Positions 47,524 to 58,579 are shown, numbered from the stretch's first letter. The stretch: 64,000 nt of DNA from Marivivens sp. (GCA_017643845.1 JAEPMR010000005.1:22217-86216); one strand, 5' to 3'. Notes: generated by a model from the letters alone, not told the origin. Numbers and translations are program-made.

Positions 47524-48923
47524 TCCCTGTCAGAGGTTTCGAAAACCAGACCGTCGCCGTTCTGGGGCTTGGGCGCTCCGGTCGCGCCACCATCGCGGCG
47601 CTGATCGCAGGCGGCGCATCCGTTCTGGCCTGGGATGATAGCCAACCGGCCCGCGACACAGCAGAGGCAGAGGGCATCGCCCTGCGCGATCTCACCCGCG
47701 ACGGCGCTTTCGACGGCGTTTCTGCCCTGATCGTTTCCCCGGGCATTCCACATCTCTATCCGTCGCCCAATCCGGCCATCGCGCAGGCCTATGCAGCGGG
47801 CATTCCGGTCGATAACGACATCGGCTTGTTCTTTCGCTCGTTCGGCTCCGCAGATTTCGTCGAGTTCGACACACCCCCCAAAGTCGTCGCCATCACCGGC
47901 TCGAACGGCAAATCCACCACCTCGGCATTGCTGCACCATATCCTGACCGAATGCGGTCGCCCCAGCCAGCTTGCAGGCAATATCGGCACCGGCGTGCTCT
48001 CCATCGACCCGCCACAAGACGCCGAGGTGATCGTCCTGGAACTGTCCAGCTACCAGACCGAACTCGCCCGCGCGCTCACCCCCGATGTCGCGGTGCTCAC
48101 CAACCTCTCTCCCGATCACCTCGACCGCCACGGCGGGCACGGCGGCTATTTCGCCGCCAAGCGTCGCCTCTTTGCAGAGGGCGGCCCCGATCGCGCCATT
48201 ATCGGCATCGACGAAATCGAAGGCCAATACCTCGCCAACCAGCTTTCCGAAGGCCCCGCAGACGACCGGCTGATCTCCATTTCCGTGGCACGCAAGCTGG
48301 CAGGGCAGAGCTGGTCTGTTTTCGCTCGCAAGGGGTTTCTCTCCGAATACCGCAAGGGCCGGCAGGTCGGGTCCATCGACCTGCGCGCGATCGCCGGACT
48401 GCCCGGCACCCATAACCACCAAAATGCCTGCGCCGCCTATGCTGCTGCCCGCAGTCTCGGCCTTGGCCCCCGCCAGATCGAGACCGCGCTGCACAGCTAT
48501 CCCGGATTGCCCCACCGCAGCCAGCTTGTCGCCGAACGGGATGGCGTGCGTTTCATCAATGACTCCAAAGCCACCAATGTCGACAGCGCTGCCAAGGCGC
48601 TTCAGGCGTTCGACCGTATCCGTTGGATTTGCGGCGGCCTTCAGAAAGAGGGCGGATTGGATGCTCTCCTGCCGCATCTGCCCCGTGTCAGCAAAGCCTA
48701 TGTTATCGGTCGCGAAGCCGAAGCCTTCGCCCGCCAGCTCCCCGGCGTCGAGGCGGAGGTCTGCACCACAATGGCCACAGCTGTTGCTCACGCGGCCAGA
48801 GAGGCGGAGAAGGGCGATACGATCCTCCTCGCTCCTGCCTGCGCCAGCTTCGATCAATACGACAATTTCGAACAGCGCGGCGCCGATTTTTTGGCAGAGG
48901 TCGAACGCGCTCTCGGGGGTTAA
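47520..48923 (+). CDS. murD: UDP-MurNAc-L-Ala:D-Glu ligase MurD
   Basis: A 467-residue Mur ligase adding D-glutamate. The N-terminal [14 protein letters not shown] binds the UDP substrate, the ATP loop is [14 protein letters not shown] (about 124-137), and [11 protein letters not shown] with a Lys/Ser pair typical of MurD follows. The start is GTG at 47520, overlapping the ACT-gene stop (GTGA). It is the last gene before a segment of genes foreign to the cluster. Confidence 0.95.
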   Translation: MIPVRGFENQTVAVLGLGRSGRATIAALIAGGASVLAWDDSQPARDTAEAEGIALRDLTRDGAFDGVSALIVSPGIPHLYPSPNPAIAQAYAAGIPVDNDIGLFFRSFGSADFVEFDTPPKVVAITGSNGKSTTSALLHHILTECGRPSQLAGNIGTGVLSIDPPQDAEVIVLELSSYQTELARALTPDVAVLTNLSPDHLDRHGGHGGYFAAKRRLFAEGGPDRAIIGIDEIEGQYLANQLSEGPADDRLISISVARKLAGQSWSVFARKGFLSEYRKGRQVGSIDLRAIAGLPGTHNHQNACAAYAAARSLGLGPRQIETALHSYPGLPHRSQLVAERDGVRFINDSKATNVDSAAKALQAFDRIRWICGGLQKEGGLDALLPHLPRVSKAYVIGREAEAFARQLPGVEAEVCTTMATAVAHAAREAEKGDTILLAPACASFDQYDNFEQRGADFLAEVERALGG

Positions 48924-48991
48924 GCCGGTCAGCGCGTCAATAATGCGTTAATCTCCCAAAAACCGCCATTTTTACAGAGCACTCTTTCCAC

Positions 48992-49528
48992 ATGGGAAAG
49001 GGTGAGCTTTATCTGGTCGGTTCGCAACGCAAGTGGCGTGCACTGAAGCGGAAACGACGTCATCGACGTTTCCGTCGAATTGTTGGTCTGCCCTTTCTGG
49101 TCGTCCTCGCGGCTCTGTCCGTCGCCTCTTTTTTGGCCGCGCCTGCGCCGGAAAGGGTCGCCGCAATCGCGCCTGTGCCCGCCCCGAAAATTATAAACGG
49201 CGGGAATGCCATGAGCGGCACCCGGTCTGCAGTTTCGTCTCCTCGGGGGGATTTTGTCGGTCGGGTAACCCATGTCCGTGATGGAGATACGATCGAGGTA
49301 GCCAGCCGGCCAATCCGCATCGCCAATCTGGATTGCGCAGAGATGAATACGGTTGCTGGTCAAAGTGCACGGCATCGCATGCAGTCACTCGTCGCGGGAC
49401 AGCGCCTGTCCTGTTCGCTCTCAGGGCGGAAAAGCTATGATCGCTGGATCGGAACATGTGCGCTCCCTGATGGTCGCGACATCGGCGCCGTTATGGTCTC
49501 GGAACGTATCTGTCGGTTGTGGCGCTGA
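48992..49528 (+). CDS. Staphylococcal-nuclease-like (thermonuclease family) protein
   Basis: A 178-residue protein. The N-terminus is very basic (RKWRALKRKRRHRRFRR) and is followed by one hydrophobic segment at about 32-50, so it is anchored or exported. The SNase-like domain (about 88-178) shows VRDGDTIEV, IRIANLDCAEMN and YDRWIGTC, which supply the Asp, Arg, Asp, Glu and Arg of the nuclease site. A cysteine pair (C134, C154) could form a disulfide. The domain ends right at the C-terminus and is short. It breaks the murD-ftsW order and converges on the next gene with a 9-nt gap. Confidence 0.78.
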   Translation: MGKGELYLVGSQRKWRALKRKRRHRRFRRIVGLPFLVVLAALSVASFLAAPAPERVAAIAPVPAPKIINGGNAMSGTRSAVSSPRGDFVGRVTHVRDGDTIEVASRPIRIANLDCAEMNTVAGQSARHRMQSLVAGQRLSCSLSGRKSYDRWIGTCALPDGRDIGAVMVSERICRLWR

Positions 49529-49537
49529 GGTCAGCGC

Positions 49538-50302
49538 TCACTCCCCATGTCGGATAAATGGCGAATGGCTTGGCCTGTCTGGTCTCAGCCGCCCTTCTGC
49601 ATCAAAATCCGTATTGCTGTTGAACCGCATTTGCTCCCGGGTTTTCAGCCCTGCTACGAGCTTGGACTGTCCGTCCAGCGCCGCTTTGAGCCGTTGCTCC
49701 ATCTCTGCCAGTTCTGCGCCGGTGTGGTAGCCATGAACGCCATGGATCACCTCGGGAACATAGACGCTGAATCCGAGGTATCTGAGTGTATAGGCGGCGG
49801 GCCAGAGCAGCAGGCGGATATCTCCCTCTTTCCCGTTAAAGGCACTTTCGGTCGCCTTTGATCCGGTCGTCACACAAAACAGCGCTGATTTGCCTCGGCA
49901 CATTCCCGTGTCAAATCGCTCATCAACGCTGTGAAGCGCACCATGCGCCAGAACGCGATCGAACCAGCCCTTTAACACCGCAGGCGGCGCAAACCACCAA
50001 ATTGGAAAATGGAAAATCACGCGGTCCGCCGCCCGGATTTTCCGAATTTCCTCGCTTACATCATCCGGTAGGGCGCAATTCTCAGCGGCATCTTCCTGCA
50101 CCTTCAGCGGATCAAACCTGTCAGTAGGCGAGATGCCGCGATAGTGGTCGGCACGTTCGGCAGGATCAAAACCGATTTGCCCCAGATCGGACCATATGAC
50201 CTCATCGCCCGCCTCCGCGCAGGCGCGGGCCGTCGCCTCGGCCCATGCTCCGGTAAAAGAGCGCCGCTCAGGGTGCGCCAAAACAATCAAAGTCGTGGTC
50301 AT
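49538..50302 (-). CDS. NAD(P)H-dependent oxidoreductase, flavodoxin-like fold (NQO1/MdaB/KefF type)
   Basis: A 254-residue flavoprotein. The flavin-binding start LIVLAHPERRSFTGAWAEA is at about 5-23, and the family segment VIFHFPIWWFAPPAVLKGWFDRVLAHG at about 98-124. Relatives reduce quinones or act as regulators of K+ efflux. The C-terminal ~25 residues (after about 228) are polar and extend beyond the usual domain. It runs against the dcw direction. A four-copy 11-bp tandem repeat lies about 150-190 nt upstream. Confidence 0.83.
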   Translation of the reverse strand: MTTTLIVLAHPERRSFTGAWAEATARACAEAGDEVIWSDLGQIGFDPAERADHYRGISPTDRFDPLKVQEDAAENCALPDDVSEEIRKIRAADRVIFHFPIWWFAPPAVLKGWFDRVLAHGALHSVDERFDTGMCRGKSALFCVTTGSKATESAFNGKEGDIRLLLWPAAYTLRYLGFSVYVPEVIHGVHGYHTGAELAEMEQRLKAALDGQSKLVAGLKTREQMRFNSNTDFDAEGRLRPDRPSHSPFIRHGE

Positions 50303-50452
50303 GGTCGATAGCCTTTTCGTCGTTGGCCAAGCCTGTCGTGTGCTGTTTCAGGGGCGGGCGGGAGGCCCCCTTCGTTGAGACCATGCGCCTGTTTGAGGCA
50401 CATAAATATTGGTAAACGGTATAGCTGCGCCATTAACTTTCTGCAGGTGCGA

Positions 50453-50496
50453 TATGCATAGAATGTGCATAGGTTGTGCATCGATTGTGTATTGCT
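50453..50496. repeat. Four-copy 11-bp tandem repeat (TGTGCATNGNT)
   Basis: Copies begin at 50453, 50464, 50475 and 50486, exactly 11 bp apart: TATGCATAGAA, TGTGCATAGGT, TGTGCATCGAT and TGTGTATTGCT. The array fills the space just after the stop of the YhiN-like gene, in the 193-bp gap upstream of the NAD(P)H oxidoreductase gene. One-turn spacing places each copy on the same helix face, as in iterated protein-binding sites. The rest of the gap shows nothing else I can identify. Confidence 0.6.
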
Positions 50497-51680
50497 CAAT
50501 TCGCGTTGGCGATGGCCGTTCCGGCAGCAAAGGCGGATGACCACGCCCATTGGAAGTTATACCCGCCCAGCCAGCCGGTTACATCGACAGATTCACCAAT
50601 AAAATAAAGGTCTTGCACATTTTTCGCCATCATCGTTTTTGAGGACAGCCCCTCTGTGTCCACCCCGCCGAGCGTCACTTCGGCGGTGCGGTAGCCTTCC
50701 GTTCCCGTCGGCTTCACAGTCCAGTTTTCCAGCGCGTCCGCGATCTCCGAAATTCTCCTATCACTCTGATCTGCAACGTTTTCTTTGAGCGGTAACTGGT
50801 TGCTCAAATGCTCTACAAGGCGGCTGGGAAGGTGATTTGTCAGGAGTTTGGCAATACTCTTGCGCCCCGCTGTCTGACGCTGCATTTGCAGCATTTCCCG
50901 GATGTCGATGTCAGGGAGCAGGTTGATATTGATACTTTCCCCGTCATTCCAATAGCTTGAGACTTGCAGCATCGCCGGCCCCGATAATCCGCGATGGGTG
51001 AACAGCAAAGCTTCATCAAATTCCGGCCCACTTTCCGCGGCATGCGCTCGAATTGGTGTGGAAACACCTGATAACTCTTTGAATTTGTTTTCAGAAAATA
51101 TGAATGGCACAAGTCCGGCGCGTGTCTCTGTCACGCTCATGCCAAATTGCTCCGCAACCCCGTAGGCAAACCCCGTCGCACCCATTTTCGGGATCGATTT
51201 CCCTCCCGTTGCAATCACCAGATGGGCGCAGCGAACGACCCCCTTCCGCCCGTTCCGCGTCACTGAAACTTCAAACCCCTGAGGTTGTTTTTTTATCGTG
51301 TTTACAGTGGTTTCCAGCCAAAGTTCGGCATCCCCCATCTCACGTTTCAGCATCGCGATGATGTCTTTGGCGCTGTCATTGCAGAACAGTTGGCCGAGGG
51401 TTTTTTCGTGCCAGCCGATCCGATAACGGTCCACCAGTTCGATGAAATCCCACTGGGTATAGCGGCTCAACGCTGATTTGCAGAAGTGCTTGTTTCGGGA
51501 AAGAAAATTCTCAGGTGATGCATACATATTGGTAAAATTGCATCGCCCGCCACCCGAAATCCTGATTTTTTCCCCCGCCGCTTTGGCATGGTCAATCACC
51601 AGTGTTTCCGGCCCCGAATGAGCCGCACAAAAAAGTCCCGCGGCCCCCGCACCGATGATCAAAGTTCTGACATGCATCAT
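50496..51680 (-). CDS. HI0933/YhiN-family FAD-binding protein
   Basis: A 394-residue flavoprotein. The dinucleotide-binding motif TLIIGAGAAGLFCAAHSG is at about 6-23, followed by the family hallmark EKIRISGGGRCNFTN (about 37-51). A second glycine-rich motif HLVIATGGKSIPKMGATG and the C-terminal DLYFIGESVDVTGWLGGYNFQWAWSSA complete the pattern. The family function is unresolved; some members are annotated as aminoacetone oxidase-like. Its base composition is visibly less G/C-rich than genes to its left. It is divergent from ftsW. Confidence 0.87.
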   Translation of the reverse strand: MMHVRTLIIGAGAAGLFCAAHSGPETLVIDHAKAAGEKIRISGGGRCNFTNMYASPENFLSRNKHFCKSALSRYTQWDFIELVDRYRIGWHEKTLGQLFCNDSAKDIIAMLKREMGDAELWLETTVNTIKKQPQGFEVSVTRNGRKGVVRCAHLVIATGGKSIPKMGATGFAYGVAEQFGMSVTETRAGLVPFIFSENKFKELSGVSTPIRAHAAESGPEFDEALLFTHRGLSGPAMLQVSSYWNDGESININLLPDIDIREMLQMQRQTAGRKSIAKLLTNHLPSRLVEHLSNQLPLKENVADQSDRRISEIADALENWTVKPTGTEGYRTAEVTLGGVDTEGLSSKTMMAKNVQDLYFIGESVDVTGWLGGYNFQWAWSSAFAAGTAIANAN

Positions 51681-51827
51681 CAGGTGGTGCCCTGTTTTTC
51701 TGCCCCGTGCAAGGGACCGTACGTTGCGCGGTCAATTGGATTTTTCTGGAAATTCCGGCGCTAACAAGGTAGCTTAAAAAACAGATCCGGAAAACGGACG
51801 ATTTATAGGCGTTAGAGCAGGTTTGCC

Positions 51828-53000
51828 ATGACAGAAATGGTGTACGGGGCTGGACTGGCCCACGTCAACGATCCCGTGTTGCCGCGATGGTGGCGCACGA
51901 TCGATAGATGGACTTTGATTTGCATATTCCTGCTTGTGGCGATTGGGCTTCTCCTCGGATTTGCTGCGTCCCCGCCGCTTGCGACCCGTAACGGACTGGA
52001 ACCGTTCCACTACGTCCTGCGCCAAGGTTTCTTCGCTGGTCTGGCCATGGTCGTAATGATCATTACCTCAATGATGTCGCCGTTGCTGGTGCGCCGTCTG
52101 GCTGTTGTAGGCTTTGTATGCGCATTTGCTGCACTTGCGATGCTTCCGGTTTTCGGAACCGATTTTGGCAAGGGTGCGGTCCGGTGGTATTCGCTCGGTT
52201 TTGCGGCGGTTCAACCATCCGAATTTCTGAAGCCGTTGTTCATTGTGGCGGCTGCGTGGTTTATGGCGGCTAGCTATGAAATTGGTGGCCCGCCCGGTCG
52301 GCTTTATTCGTTTTTGCTCGCGGTTTTGATCGTTGTTCTTCTCGCATTCCAGCCCGATTTCGGACAGGCGGCGCTCGTTCTATTCTCCTGGTCAGTCATG
52401 TATTTTGTGGCCGGGGCGCCGATGTTTCTTTTGCTCGGTCTTGGTGGGTTGGTGGTGCTGGCTGGCGGTCTTGCCTATCAAAACTCAGAACATTTCGCGC
52501 GGCGGATTGATGGATTCCTCAATCCCGAAATCGACCCAACGACGCAACTTGGCTACGCTACGAACGCAATTCGTGAGGGCGGTTTCTTTGGGGTTGGCTT
52601 GGGTGAGGGGCAGGTCAAGTGGTCCCTGCCGGATGCGCACACGGATTTCATTATCGCGGTTGCTGCCGAGGAATATGGATTGGTCTGCGTTTTGGCGATC
52701 ATCCTCCTATACACGGTCGTTGTCGTGCGCTCGATCCTTCGGTTGATGCGAGAGCGTGATCCCTTTGTGCGTCTTGCAGGAACCGGCTTGGCTTGCGGTT
52801 TCGGAGTACAGGCGATGATTAATATGGGGGTTGCGGTACGCCTCCTCCCCGCAAAGGGCATGACGCTGCCATTCGTTTCCTATGGGGGGTCGTCTCTCAT
52901 CGCAGGTGGAATTGCACTGGGCATGCTGCTCGCATTCACCCGTAGCCGTCCGCAGGGTGAGATTGCCGATGCATTTGGTATGGGACGTGGGCGGCCATGA
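51828..53000 (+). CDS. ftsW: Septal peptidoglycan glycosyltransferase FtsW
   Basis: A 390-residue SEDS-family protein with about ten membrane segments. Conserved blocks are [46 protein letters not shown] (with the catalytic Asp), [19 protein letters not shown] and [20 protein letters not shown]. It polymerises glycan strands together with FtsI. A 147-bp gap separates it from the divergent YhiN-like gene, so it must have its own promoter. ATGA overlap with murG follows. Confidence 0.95.
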   Translation: MTEMVYGAGLAHVNDPVLPRWWRTIDRWTLICIFLLVAIGLLLGFAASPPLATRNGLEPFHYVLRQGFFAGLAMVVMIITSMMSPLLVRRLAVVGFVCAFAALAMLPVFGTDFGKGAVRWYSLGFAAVQPSEFLKPLFIVAAAWFMAASYEIGGPPGRLYSFLLAVLIVVLLAFQPDFGQAALVLFSWSVMYFVAGAPMFLLLGLGGLVVLAGGLAYQNSEHFARRIDGFLNPEIDPTTQLGYATNAIREGGFFGVGLGEGQVKWSLPDAHTDFIIAVAAEEYGLVCVLAIILLYTVVVVRSILRLMRERDPFVRLAGTGLACGFGVQAMINMGVAVRLLPAKGMTLPFVSYGGSSLIAGGIALGMLLAFTRSRPQGEIADAFGMGRGRP

Positions 53001-54097
53001 ATGGTCGGCTGATGGTCATTGCGGCAGGCGGAACCGGGGGGCATATGTTCCCTGCGCAGGCCCTTGCGGAAGCGATGTTGGCCAAGGGCTGGCGGGTACA
53101 ACTCACGACCGACAAGCGCGGTTCGCGCTACACCGGCGGCTTTCCCGAGGGTGTAGAGATCATCACTTTGCGCAGTGCGACGCCCGCACGCGGTGGAGCG
53201 ATAGCAAAGCTGGCTGTGCCTTTTCTGATCCTGCTTGGTGTGGTCGCGGCGCTGCGTCGTTTCATGTCAGAGCGGCCGGATGTTGTCGTTGGATTTGGTG
53301 GCTATCCCGCTATTCCCTCAATGAGTGCAGCTTGGATGCTGCGGATCCCCCGAATGGTTCATGAACAAAACGGCGTTCTGGGGAGGGTAAATCAGCTTTT
53401 TGCCCGCAGAGTCGATGCCATAGCCTGCGGGACCAGAGCGACGAAGTTGCCTGCGCAGGCCTATTTTGAAGATACCGGAAATCCTGTTCGGGGCGCGGTC
53501 TCAGCCAAAGCTGGCGCACCCTACATCCCACCCGGAGACTATCCGGTAAATCTGCTGATCGTGGGTGGAAGCCAGGGGGCGCGTATCTTGTCGGATGTCG
53601 TGCCCAGTTCCTTGGCGATGCTCCCTGACGAAATCCAGTCCCGCTTAATCGTATCCCAACAAGCCCGACCCGAAGACGTGGAGCGGGTTGCGCAATTTTA
53701 CGATGAAGTAGGTATCCGTGCTGATGTCCGGTCGTTCTACGAAGACATCCCTGACCGTCTCGCACAGGCCCAATTGGTGATCAGCCGGTCGGGTGCATCA
53801 ACGGTGGCGGACATCGCCGTTGTGGGTCGGCCCGCGATTTTTGTACCTCTCGCGGCAGCAATCCGCGACGAGCAGACCGCGAATGCCGCCGCTCTGGTTT
53901 CTGCGGGGGGAGCTGTTTTGATGCGCGAAGTTGATCTTGAACCTGTGGGACTTGCCGCGCAAATAGGGGCGATTTTAGGGAATCCTGACGAGGCAAGCGC
54001 TATGGCGAGAGCCGCGCTCGGCTGCGGGGTCCCCGATGCAACCGAGCGCCTCGTTTCACTGGTGGAGCGTGTCGCGGAAAAGAAAGTGCAATCATGA
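52997..54097 (+). CDS. murG: Lipid II synthase MurG
   Basis: A 366-residue GT28 enzyme attaching GlcNAc to lipid I at the inner membrane face. The N-terminal [17 protein letters not shown] (about 11-27) is diagnostic. It is followed by [13 protein letters not shown], the UDP-GlcNAc site [15 protein letters not shown] and the loop [24 protein letters not shown]. It overlaps ftsW and murC by ATGA on both sides. Confidence 0.95.
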   Translation: MNGRLMVIAAGGTGGHMFPAQALAEAMLAKGWRVQLTTDKRGSRYTGGFPEGVEIITLRSATPARGGAIAKLAVPFLILLGVVAALRRFMSERPDVVVGFGGYPAIPSMSAAWMLRIPRMVHEQNGVLGRVNQLFARRVDAIACGTRATKLPAQAYFEDTGNPVRGAVSAKAGAPYIPPGDYPVNLLIVGGSQGARILSDVVPSSLAMLPDEIQSRLIVSQQARPEDVERVAQFYDEVGIRADVRSFYEDIPDRLAQAQLVISRSGASTVADIAVVGRPAIFVPLAAAIRDEQTANAAALVSAGGAVLMREVDLEPVGLAAQIGAILGNPDEASAMARAALGCGVPDATERLVSLVERVAEKKVQS

Positions 54098-55500
54098 ACG
54101 CTGCGACCAAGCTCCCTCTGGATGTCGGATCGATCCATTTTGTGGGGATTGGCGGTATCGGCATGTCTGGTATTGCCGAAGTTCTGATCAATCATGGCTA
54201 CGGTGTGCAGGGCTCTGATTTAAAGCGTTCCAAAATTACCGATCGTCTGGCCGCGATGGGCGCAACCATTTTCGAAGGACAGTCAGCCGCCAATCTCGAA
54301 AATGCTGAGGTTGTCGTTATTTCCTCGGCGATTAAGCCGGGGAATGTCGAGCTGGACGAAGCCCGTCGGCTCGGGCTACCCGTCGTGCGCCGCGCCGAAA
54401 TGTTGGCCGAGTTGATGCGTTTGAAATCAAATGTCGCGGTTGCTGGGACACACGGAAAGACGACGACAACGACTATGGTGTCGGCTCTGCTCGACTACGG
54501 AAAATTCGATCCGACGGTCGTCAATGGCGGGATTATCCATGCGTATGGATCGAATGCTCGCGTCGGTGACGGCGAATGGATGGTAGTAGAAGCCGATGAG
54601 AGCGACGGGACGTTCAATCGACTGCCAGCGACGATCGCAATCGTGACGAATATTGACCCCGAGCACATGGAACATTGGGGCACAATCGACAACCTGCGGC
54701 AGGGGTTCTACGATTTTGTCTCGAATATTCCATTCTATGGATTGGCGGTTTGTTGCACCGATCACCCTGAAGTTCAGTCCCTTGTCGGTCGAATTACGGA
54801 CCGGCGTGTCGTGACATTTGGCTTTAACGCTCAGGCTGACGTTCGTGCGGTCAATCTGACCTATAAAAAAGGCGTCGCGCATTTCGATGTTGCTCTTCAG
54901 CTTGAAGATCAGGTGATTGAAGGGTGCACACTGCCAATGCCCGGTGATCATAACGTTTCTAACGCGCTTGCCGCCGTCGCCGTTGCGCGGCACCTTGGGA
55001 TGACCAAAGTACAGATCAGGGAAGCGCTTGCCCAATTCGGCGGTGTGAACCGCCGTTTCACCAAAGTCGGAGAGGTTAACGGCATTTCGATCATTGATGA
55101 CTATGGTCATCACCCCGTTGAGATTGCGGCGGTCCTGAAGGCGGCACGGCAAGCCAGTGAGGGCAAGGTTATCGCAGTCCACCAGCCTCATCGGTACAGT
55201 CGCCTGTCATCTCTCTTTGAAGATTTCTGCGCCTGTTTTAACGAAGCCGACGTTGTGGCGATTGCGGAGGTCTTCTCCGCGGGTGAAGCGCTTATCCCAG
55301 GGGCGACGCGCGATGATCTCGTTTCGGGTTTGGTACGGCATGGGCACCGGAATGCACACGCACTGGCAACAGAAGACGATTTACTGGCGTTGGTGTCAGA
55401 ATCCGCTGAGAGTGGGGATATTGTTGTTTGCCTGGGGGCAGGCACCATCTCGCTCTGGGCCCAAAATCTGTCAAAACGGTTAGCGGACGAAGCACGTTGA
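54094..55500 (+). CDS. murC: UDP-MurNAc:L-alanine ligase MurC
   Basis: A 468-residue Mur ligase, the first of the peptide-adding steps. It opens with [18 protein letters not shown] (about 10-27). The ATP loop is [18 protein letters not shown], followed by [22 protein letters not shown] and the C-terminal [13 protein letters not shown]. Length fits the family. It overlaps murG by ATGA and is followed after 19 nt by a small membrane-protein gene. Confidence 0.95.
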   Translation: MNAATKLPLDVGSIHFVGIGGIGMSGIAEVLINHGYGVQGSDLKRSKITDRLAAMGATIFEGQSAANLENAEVVVISSAIKPGNVELDEARRLGLPVVRRAEMLAELMRLKSNVAVAGTHGKTTTTTMVSALLDYGKFDPTVVNGGIIHAYGSNARVGDGEWMVVEADESDGTFNRLPATIAIVTNIDPEHMEHWGTIDNLRQGFYDFVSNIPFYGLAVCCTDHPEVQSLVGRITDRRVVTFGFNAQADVRAVNLTYKKGVAHFDVALQLEDQVIEGCTLPMPGDHNVSNALAAVAVARHLGMTKVQIREALAQFGGVNRRFTKVGEVNGISIIDDYGHHPVEIAAVLKAARQASEGKVIAVHQPHRYSRLSSLFEDFCACFNEADVVAIAEVFSAGEALIPGATRDDLVSGLVRHGHRNAHALATEDDLLALVSESAESGDIVVCLGAGTISLWAQNLSKRLADEAR

Positions 55501-55519
55501 TCCGCGGAGGGGAGATGAC

Positions 55520-55771
55520 ATGACTGCATCATTGGTTCTCGTCTGCCTTTGGTTCGTCGTAGCCAATGTTCTCGCTATGCTGCCGAGTAACGACAATCAC
55601 TGGCGGCGTGCATACTTCCTGATTGCTGTCGGTATTCCGCTGTTGGGTTACGTCACCTATGAAAATGGTATGTTTGTCGGCCTTATTGTGCTGGCAGCGG
55701 CTGCATCTATTCTCCGTTGGCCCGTTATATTTCTTTGGCGATGGCTGCGGCGCGGAGCTGAAAATGGCTAA
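55520..55771 (+). CDS. DUF2484 small membrane protein
   Basis: An 83-residue protein with three hydrophobic segments (about 4-20, 30-46 and 50-73) and a basic C-terminal end ([10 protein letters not shown]). It matches the DUF2484 family, which I know chiefly from the murC-murB gap of Rhodobacteraceae. GGAGGGGAG precedes the start. Its last 8 bases overlap the murB start, so translation is probably coupled. No function is known; a role as an envelope or division accessory is only suggested by position. Confidence 0.72.
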   Translation: MTASLVLVCLWFVVANVLAMLPSNDNHWRRAYFLIAVGIPLLGYVTYENGMFVGLIVLAAAASILRWPVIFLWRWLRRGAENG

Positions 55772-56708
55772 TCCTCATTCGCTCCCGAATGTGCGTGGAA
55801 AGCTGACACGAAATCGGTCTTTGTCGGATCTGACATGGCTACGCGTCGGAGGGCCGGCTGATTGGTTTTTTCAGCCGCTGGATGAGGATGATCTTGCCGC
55901 ATTCATGGGCGCGCTTCCGTCGGAAGTTGCTGTCTTTCCGATGGGCGTTGGGTCAAACCTGATCGTAAGGGACGGCGGTATTCGCGGCGTTGTCATCCGG
56001 TTGGGCCGCGGATTTAACGGGGTTGAGTTCGATGGCGGTATCGTTCGAGCTGGTGCCGCGGCGTTGGACGCGCAAGTGGCAAGGAAGGCAGCGGCAGCAG
56101 GATTCGATTTGACGTTCCTCCGAACCATACCCGGCTCAATAGGCGGGGCTGTCCGTATGAATGCCGGATGTTATGGAACTTATATGGCCGATGTTCTGGA
56201 CGCTGTGCAGGTCGTTCATCGGGACGGTCGCATCGAGTGGCTGAAGGTCGATCAACTGGGATTGGGATACCGTTCCAGTGATCTTCCCGACGATACAGTG
56301 GTCATATCTGCAGACCTCAAGCCGCCGCGCGGCGAGCCTGATGAGCTTGAGGCCAAAATGGAAAGTCAGCTTCGCCAGCGGGATGAGAGTCAACCAACCA
56401 AAGACCGAACCGCAGGCTCGACTTTTCGTAACCCGGCTGGTTTTTCTAGCACGGGCCGCGCCGATGACACCCATGAGCTGAAAGCATGGAAGGTTATCGA
56501 AGACGCAGGAATGCGTGGTGCGCGCCTAGGCGGCGCTTGGATGAATGAGAAGCATCCCAATTTTTTGACGAACGCCGATAACGCGACCGCTTCTGACCTC
56601 GAAGCACTCGGTGAGTTGGTGCGAAAAAAGGTTTACGATTCAAGCGGTATAGAGCTACAATGGGAAATCAAGCGCGTTGGCGAACAAGGCGCGCACGATA
56701 CAGACTAA
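55764..56708 (+). CDS. murB: UDP-N-acetylenolpyruvoylglucosamine reductase MurB
   Basis: A 314-residue FAD enzyme reducing the enolpyruvyl group to make UDP-MurNAc. FAD-binding motifs [14 protein letters not shown] (about 30-43) and [25 protein letters not shown] are present, then [17 protein letters not shown] and [11 protein letters not shown], where the Ser donates the proton. The start at 55764 overlaps the DUF2484 gene; a longer frame to the left would run inside it. The type I form, with the Tyr loop absent or reduced, cannot be judged by eye. Confidence 0.93.
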   Translation: MANPHSLPNVRGKLTRNRSLSDLTWLRVGGPADWFFQPLDEDDLAAFMGALPSEVAVFPMGVGSNLIVRDGGIRGVVIRLGRGFNGVEFDGGIVRAGAAALDAQVARKAAAAGFDLTFLRTIPGSIGGAVRMNAGCYGTYMADVLDAVQVVHRDGRIEWLKVDQLGLGYRSSDLPDDTVVISADLKPPRGEPDELEAKMESQLRQRDESQPTKDRTAGSTFRNPAGFSSTGRADDTHELKAWKVIEDAGMRGARLGGAWMNEKHPNFLTNADNATASDLEALGELVRKKVYDSSGIELQWEIKRVGEQGAHDTD

Positions 56709-56791
56709 CGAGCAGAAATCGGTCAAAAGAGCCGACCCCGAATGGGGCTACAACAAAAAGTCCGGGGTAACACCGGAGGTGAGGCAAAGGC

Positions 56792-57706
56792 ATGTCGCTA
56801 TTGGCAAGCCGTAAAGTTGCGGTATTGATGGGTGGCCCATCCGTCGAGCGAGAGGTGTCTCTTAGCTCCGGTAGAGAGTGCGCGCGGGCCTTGCGTTCTG
56901 CTGGCTATTCTGTTGTCGAGATCGACGCAGGGCATGACCTTGTTGAGCGGTTGGTCGATGCTGCGCCTGACGTTGCATTTAACGCTTTGCACGGTCGTTG
57001 GGGGGAAGACGGCTGCGTTCAGGGGCTCCTTGAATGGCTTCAGATTCCATATACGCATTCCGGTGTCCTTGCGTCTGCGCTTGCTATGGACAAGCAACGT
57101 ACCAAAGATGTGTATCAAGCGAATGGTCTGCCCATTGTGCAGAGCAGAATTCTTGCGAAAGATAACGCTGAAGCCACGCATGCGCTTGAGCCCCCTTACG
57201 TGATAAAGCCCAATAACGAAGGGTCGAGCGTAGGAGTTTATCTGGTGGAAAGCGGTGCAAACCGTCCGCCAAAACTTGATCCGAGCATGCCAGCCTCTGT
57301 GATGGTTGAAGCCTTTGCGCCTGGGCGCGAACTGACCACCGCTGTCATGGGCGATCGTGCACTTACAGTTACCGATATTATTACCGACGGATGGTATGAC
57401 TACGACGCCAAATACCAAATTGGCGGGTCACGTCATGTCATTCCTGCAGATTTGCCGAGCGACGTGTTCGAGGCCTGTCTGCATTTTGCGAAAAGCGCGC
57501 ATGATGCACTTGGCTGTCGCGGTGTTAGTCGCACAGATTTCCGGTGGGATGAGACCAAGGGGCTGGCCGGTTTGGTTCTTCTCGAAACGAACACACAACC
57601 TGGGATGACCCCCACGTCACTGGTGCCTGAGCAGGCCGCATATTCCGGGATTTCATTCGAGGAGCTTTGCAGTTGGATGGTGGAGGACGCATCATGCTTG
57701 CGTTAG
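56792..57706 (+). CDS. ddl: D-alanine:D-alanine ligase Ddl
   Basis: A 304-residue ATP-grasp ligase. It shows [19 protein letters not shown] at the N-terminus, [37 protein letters not shown], the ATP-binding [15 protein letters not shown], and the metal-binding [20 protein letters not shown] near the end. It provides D-Ala-D-Ala for MurF. The 83-nt gap before it contains short dyads (CCCC-N4-GGGG) and a strong GGAGGTGAGG ribosome site. It overlaps ftsQ by 13 bp. Confidence 0.94.
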   Translation: MSLLASRKVAVLMGGPSVEREVSLSSGRECARALRSAGYSVVEIDAGHDLVERLVDAAPDVAFNALHGRWGEDGCVQGLLEWLQIPYTHSGVLASALAMDKQRTKDVYQANGLPIVQSRILAKDNAEATHALEPPYVIKPNNEGSSVGVYLVESGANRPPKLDPSMPASVMVEAFAPGRELTTAVMGDRALTVTDIITDGWYDYDAKYQIGGSRHVIPADLPSDVFEACLHFAKSAHDALGCRGVSRTDFRWDETKGLAGLVLLETNTQPGMTPTSLVPEQAAYSGISFEELCSWMVEDASCLR

Positions 57707-58578
57707 GTCGTAGGCCCGCGTCGCGCCACGATCCGGCGCCGTCGCTATGGTCGTACAGGCTACAACGTCTATTGCTGACGCCCGGTGTGAAAGGCCTCAT
57801 TCGAATCGGCGCTCCTGTTCTAATCGTGTTTTCGATTGCCGCGTTAATTCTGGCCGATCAGGAACGTAGGGTTGCGCTACGTGAGCAAGTCGATCTTGCT
57901 TGGTCAGCCGTTGAACAGCGTCCCGAATTTGCCGTGCGCGGAATGGAAATTCAGGGTGTGTCCCCCGAGCTTGATACCCAGATCAGGACGATTCTTGGTC
58001 TCGATTTTCCAGTGTCCTCTTTCCATTTGGACCTCGATAGCTTGAGAGAAAAACTCGAGTCTCTGGGTCCTGTGGAAAGTGTGCAGCTGCGTATTGGCGG
58101 ACAGGGGCTTTTGCACGTTGATATAACGCAACGCATTCCCGTCGCCGTTTGGAGAGGTGCTGATGGTTTGCGCCTCGTGGATCAAACAGGTGCAATCACG
58201 ATGGTTCTTCCTGAAAGGGAAGCGCGCGCTGATCTGCCGCTCGTGGCTGGAACTGGAGCGCGCACGCATATCGCAGAAGCCCTCTCTCTTATCGAAGCGG
58301 CCGCGCCAATCCGCGAACAGGTCCTTGGGCTTCTGAGGGTCGGTGAGCGCCGGTGGGACATCCTTCTGGATCGTGGTCGTCGCATCATGCTCCCGGTTGA
58401 ACAGCCGCTTTCCATCCTAGAGACCATCGTCGTCTTGAACGAAACGCGGGATATCCTCCTGCGTGATGTTTCTTTGATAGACTATCGAATTCCGGACCGG
58501 CCAACGGTTCGACTGAATGACGTTGCGGTCTCAGAGCTCCGGCGTATCACCGCAATCAATCCCGAGGCAGGTCAATAA
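57694..58578 (+). CDS. ftsQ: Cell division protein FtsQ
   Basis: A 294-residue bitopic membrane protein. A basic cytoplasmic part (about 1-37) precedes the transmembrane helix at about 38-57, then the POTRA domain ([23 protein letters not shown]) and the FtsQ beta domain ([29 protein letters not shown]). FtsQ scaffolds FtsB and FtsL. GGAGGACGC supports the ATG at 57694, which lies within the end of ddl. The ftsA start follows one base after its stop. Confidence 0.92.
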   Translation: MLALGRRPASRHDPAPSLWSYRLQRLLLTPGVKGLIRIGAPVLIVFSIAALILADQERRVALREQVDLAWSAVEQRPEFAVRGMEIQGVSPELDTQIRTILGLDFPVSSFHLDLDSLREKLESLGPVESVQLRIGGQGLLHVDITQRIPVAVWRGADGLRLVDQTGAITMVLPEREARADLPLVAGTGARTHIAEALSLIEAAAPIREQVLGLLRVGERRWDILLDRGRRIMLPVEQPLSILETIVVLNETRDILLRDVSLIDYRIPDRPTVRLNDVAVSELRRITAINPEAGQ

Positions 58579-58579
58579 G

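Noticed and set aside
51755..51785. CtrA-type site (TTAA-N7-TTAA) upstream of ftsW
   Set aside because: Only one half (CTTAA) fits; the other (CTAAC) departs from the consensus, and A/T-rich DNA here makes a chance match likely.
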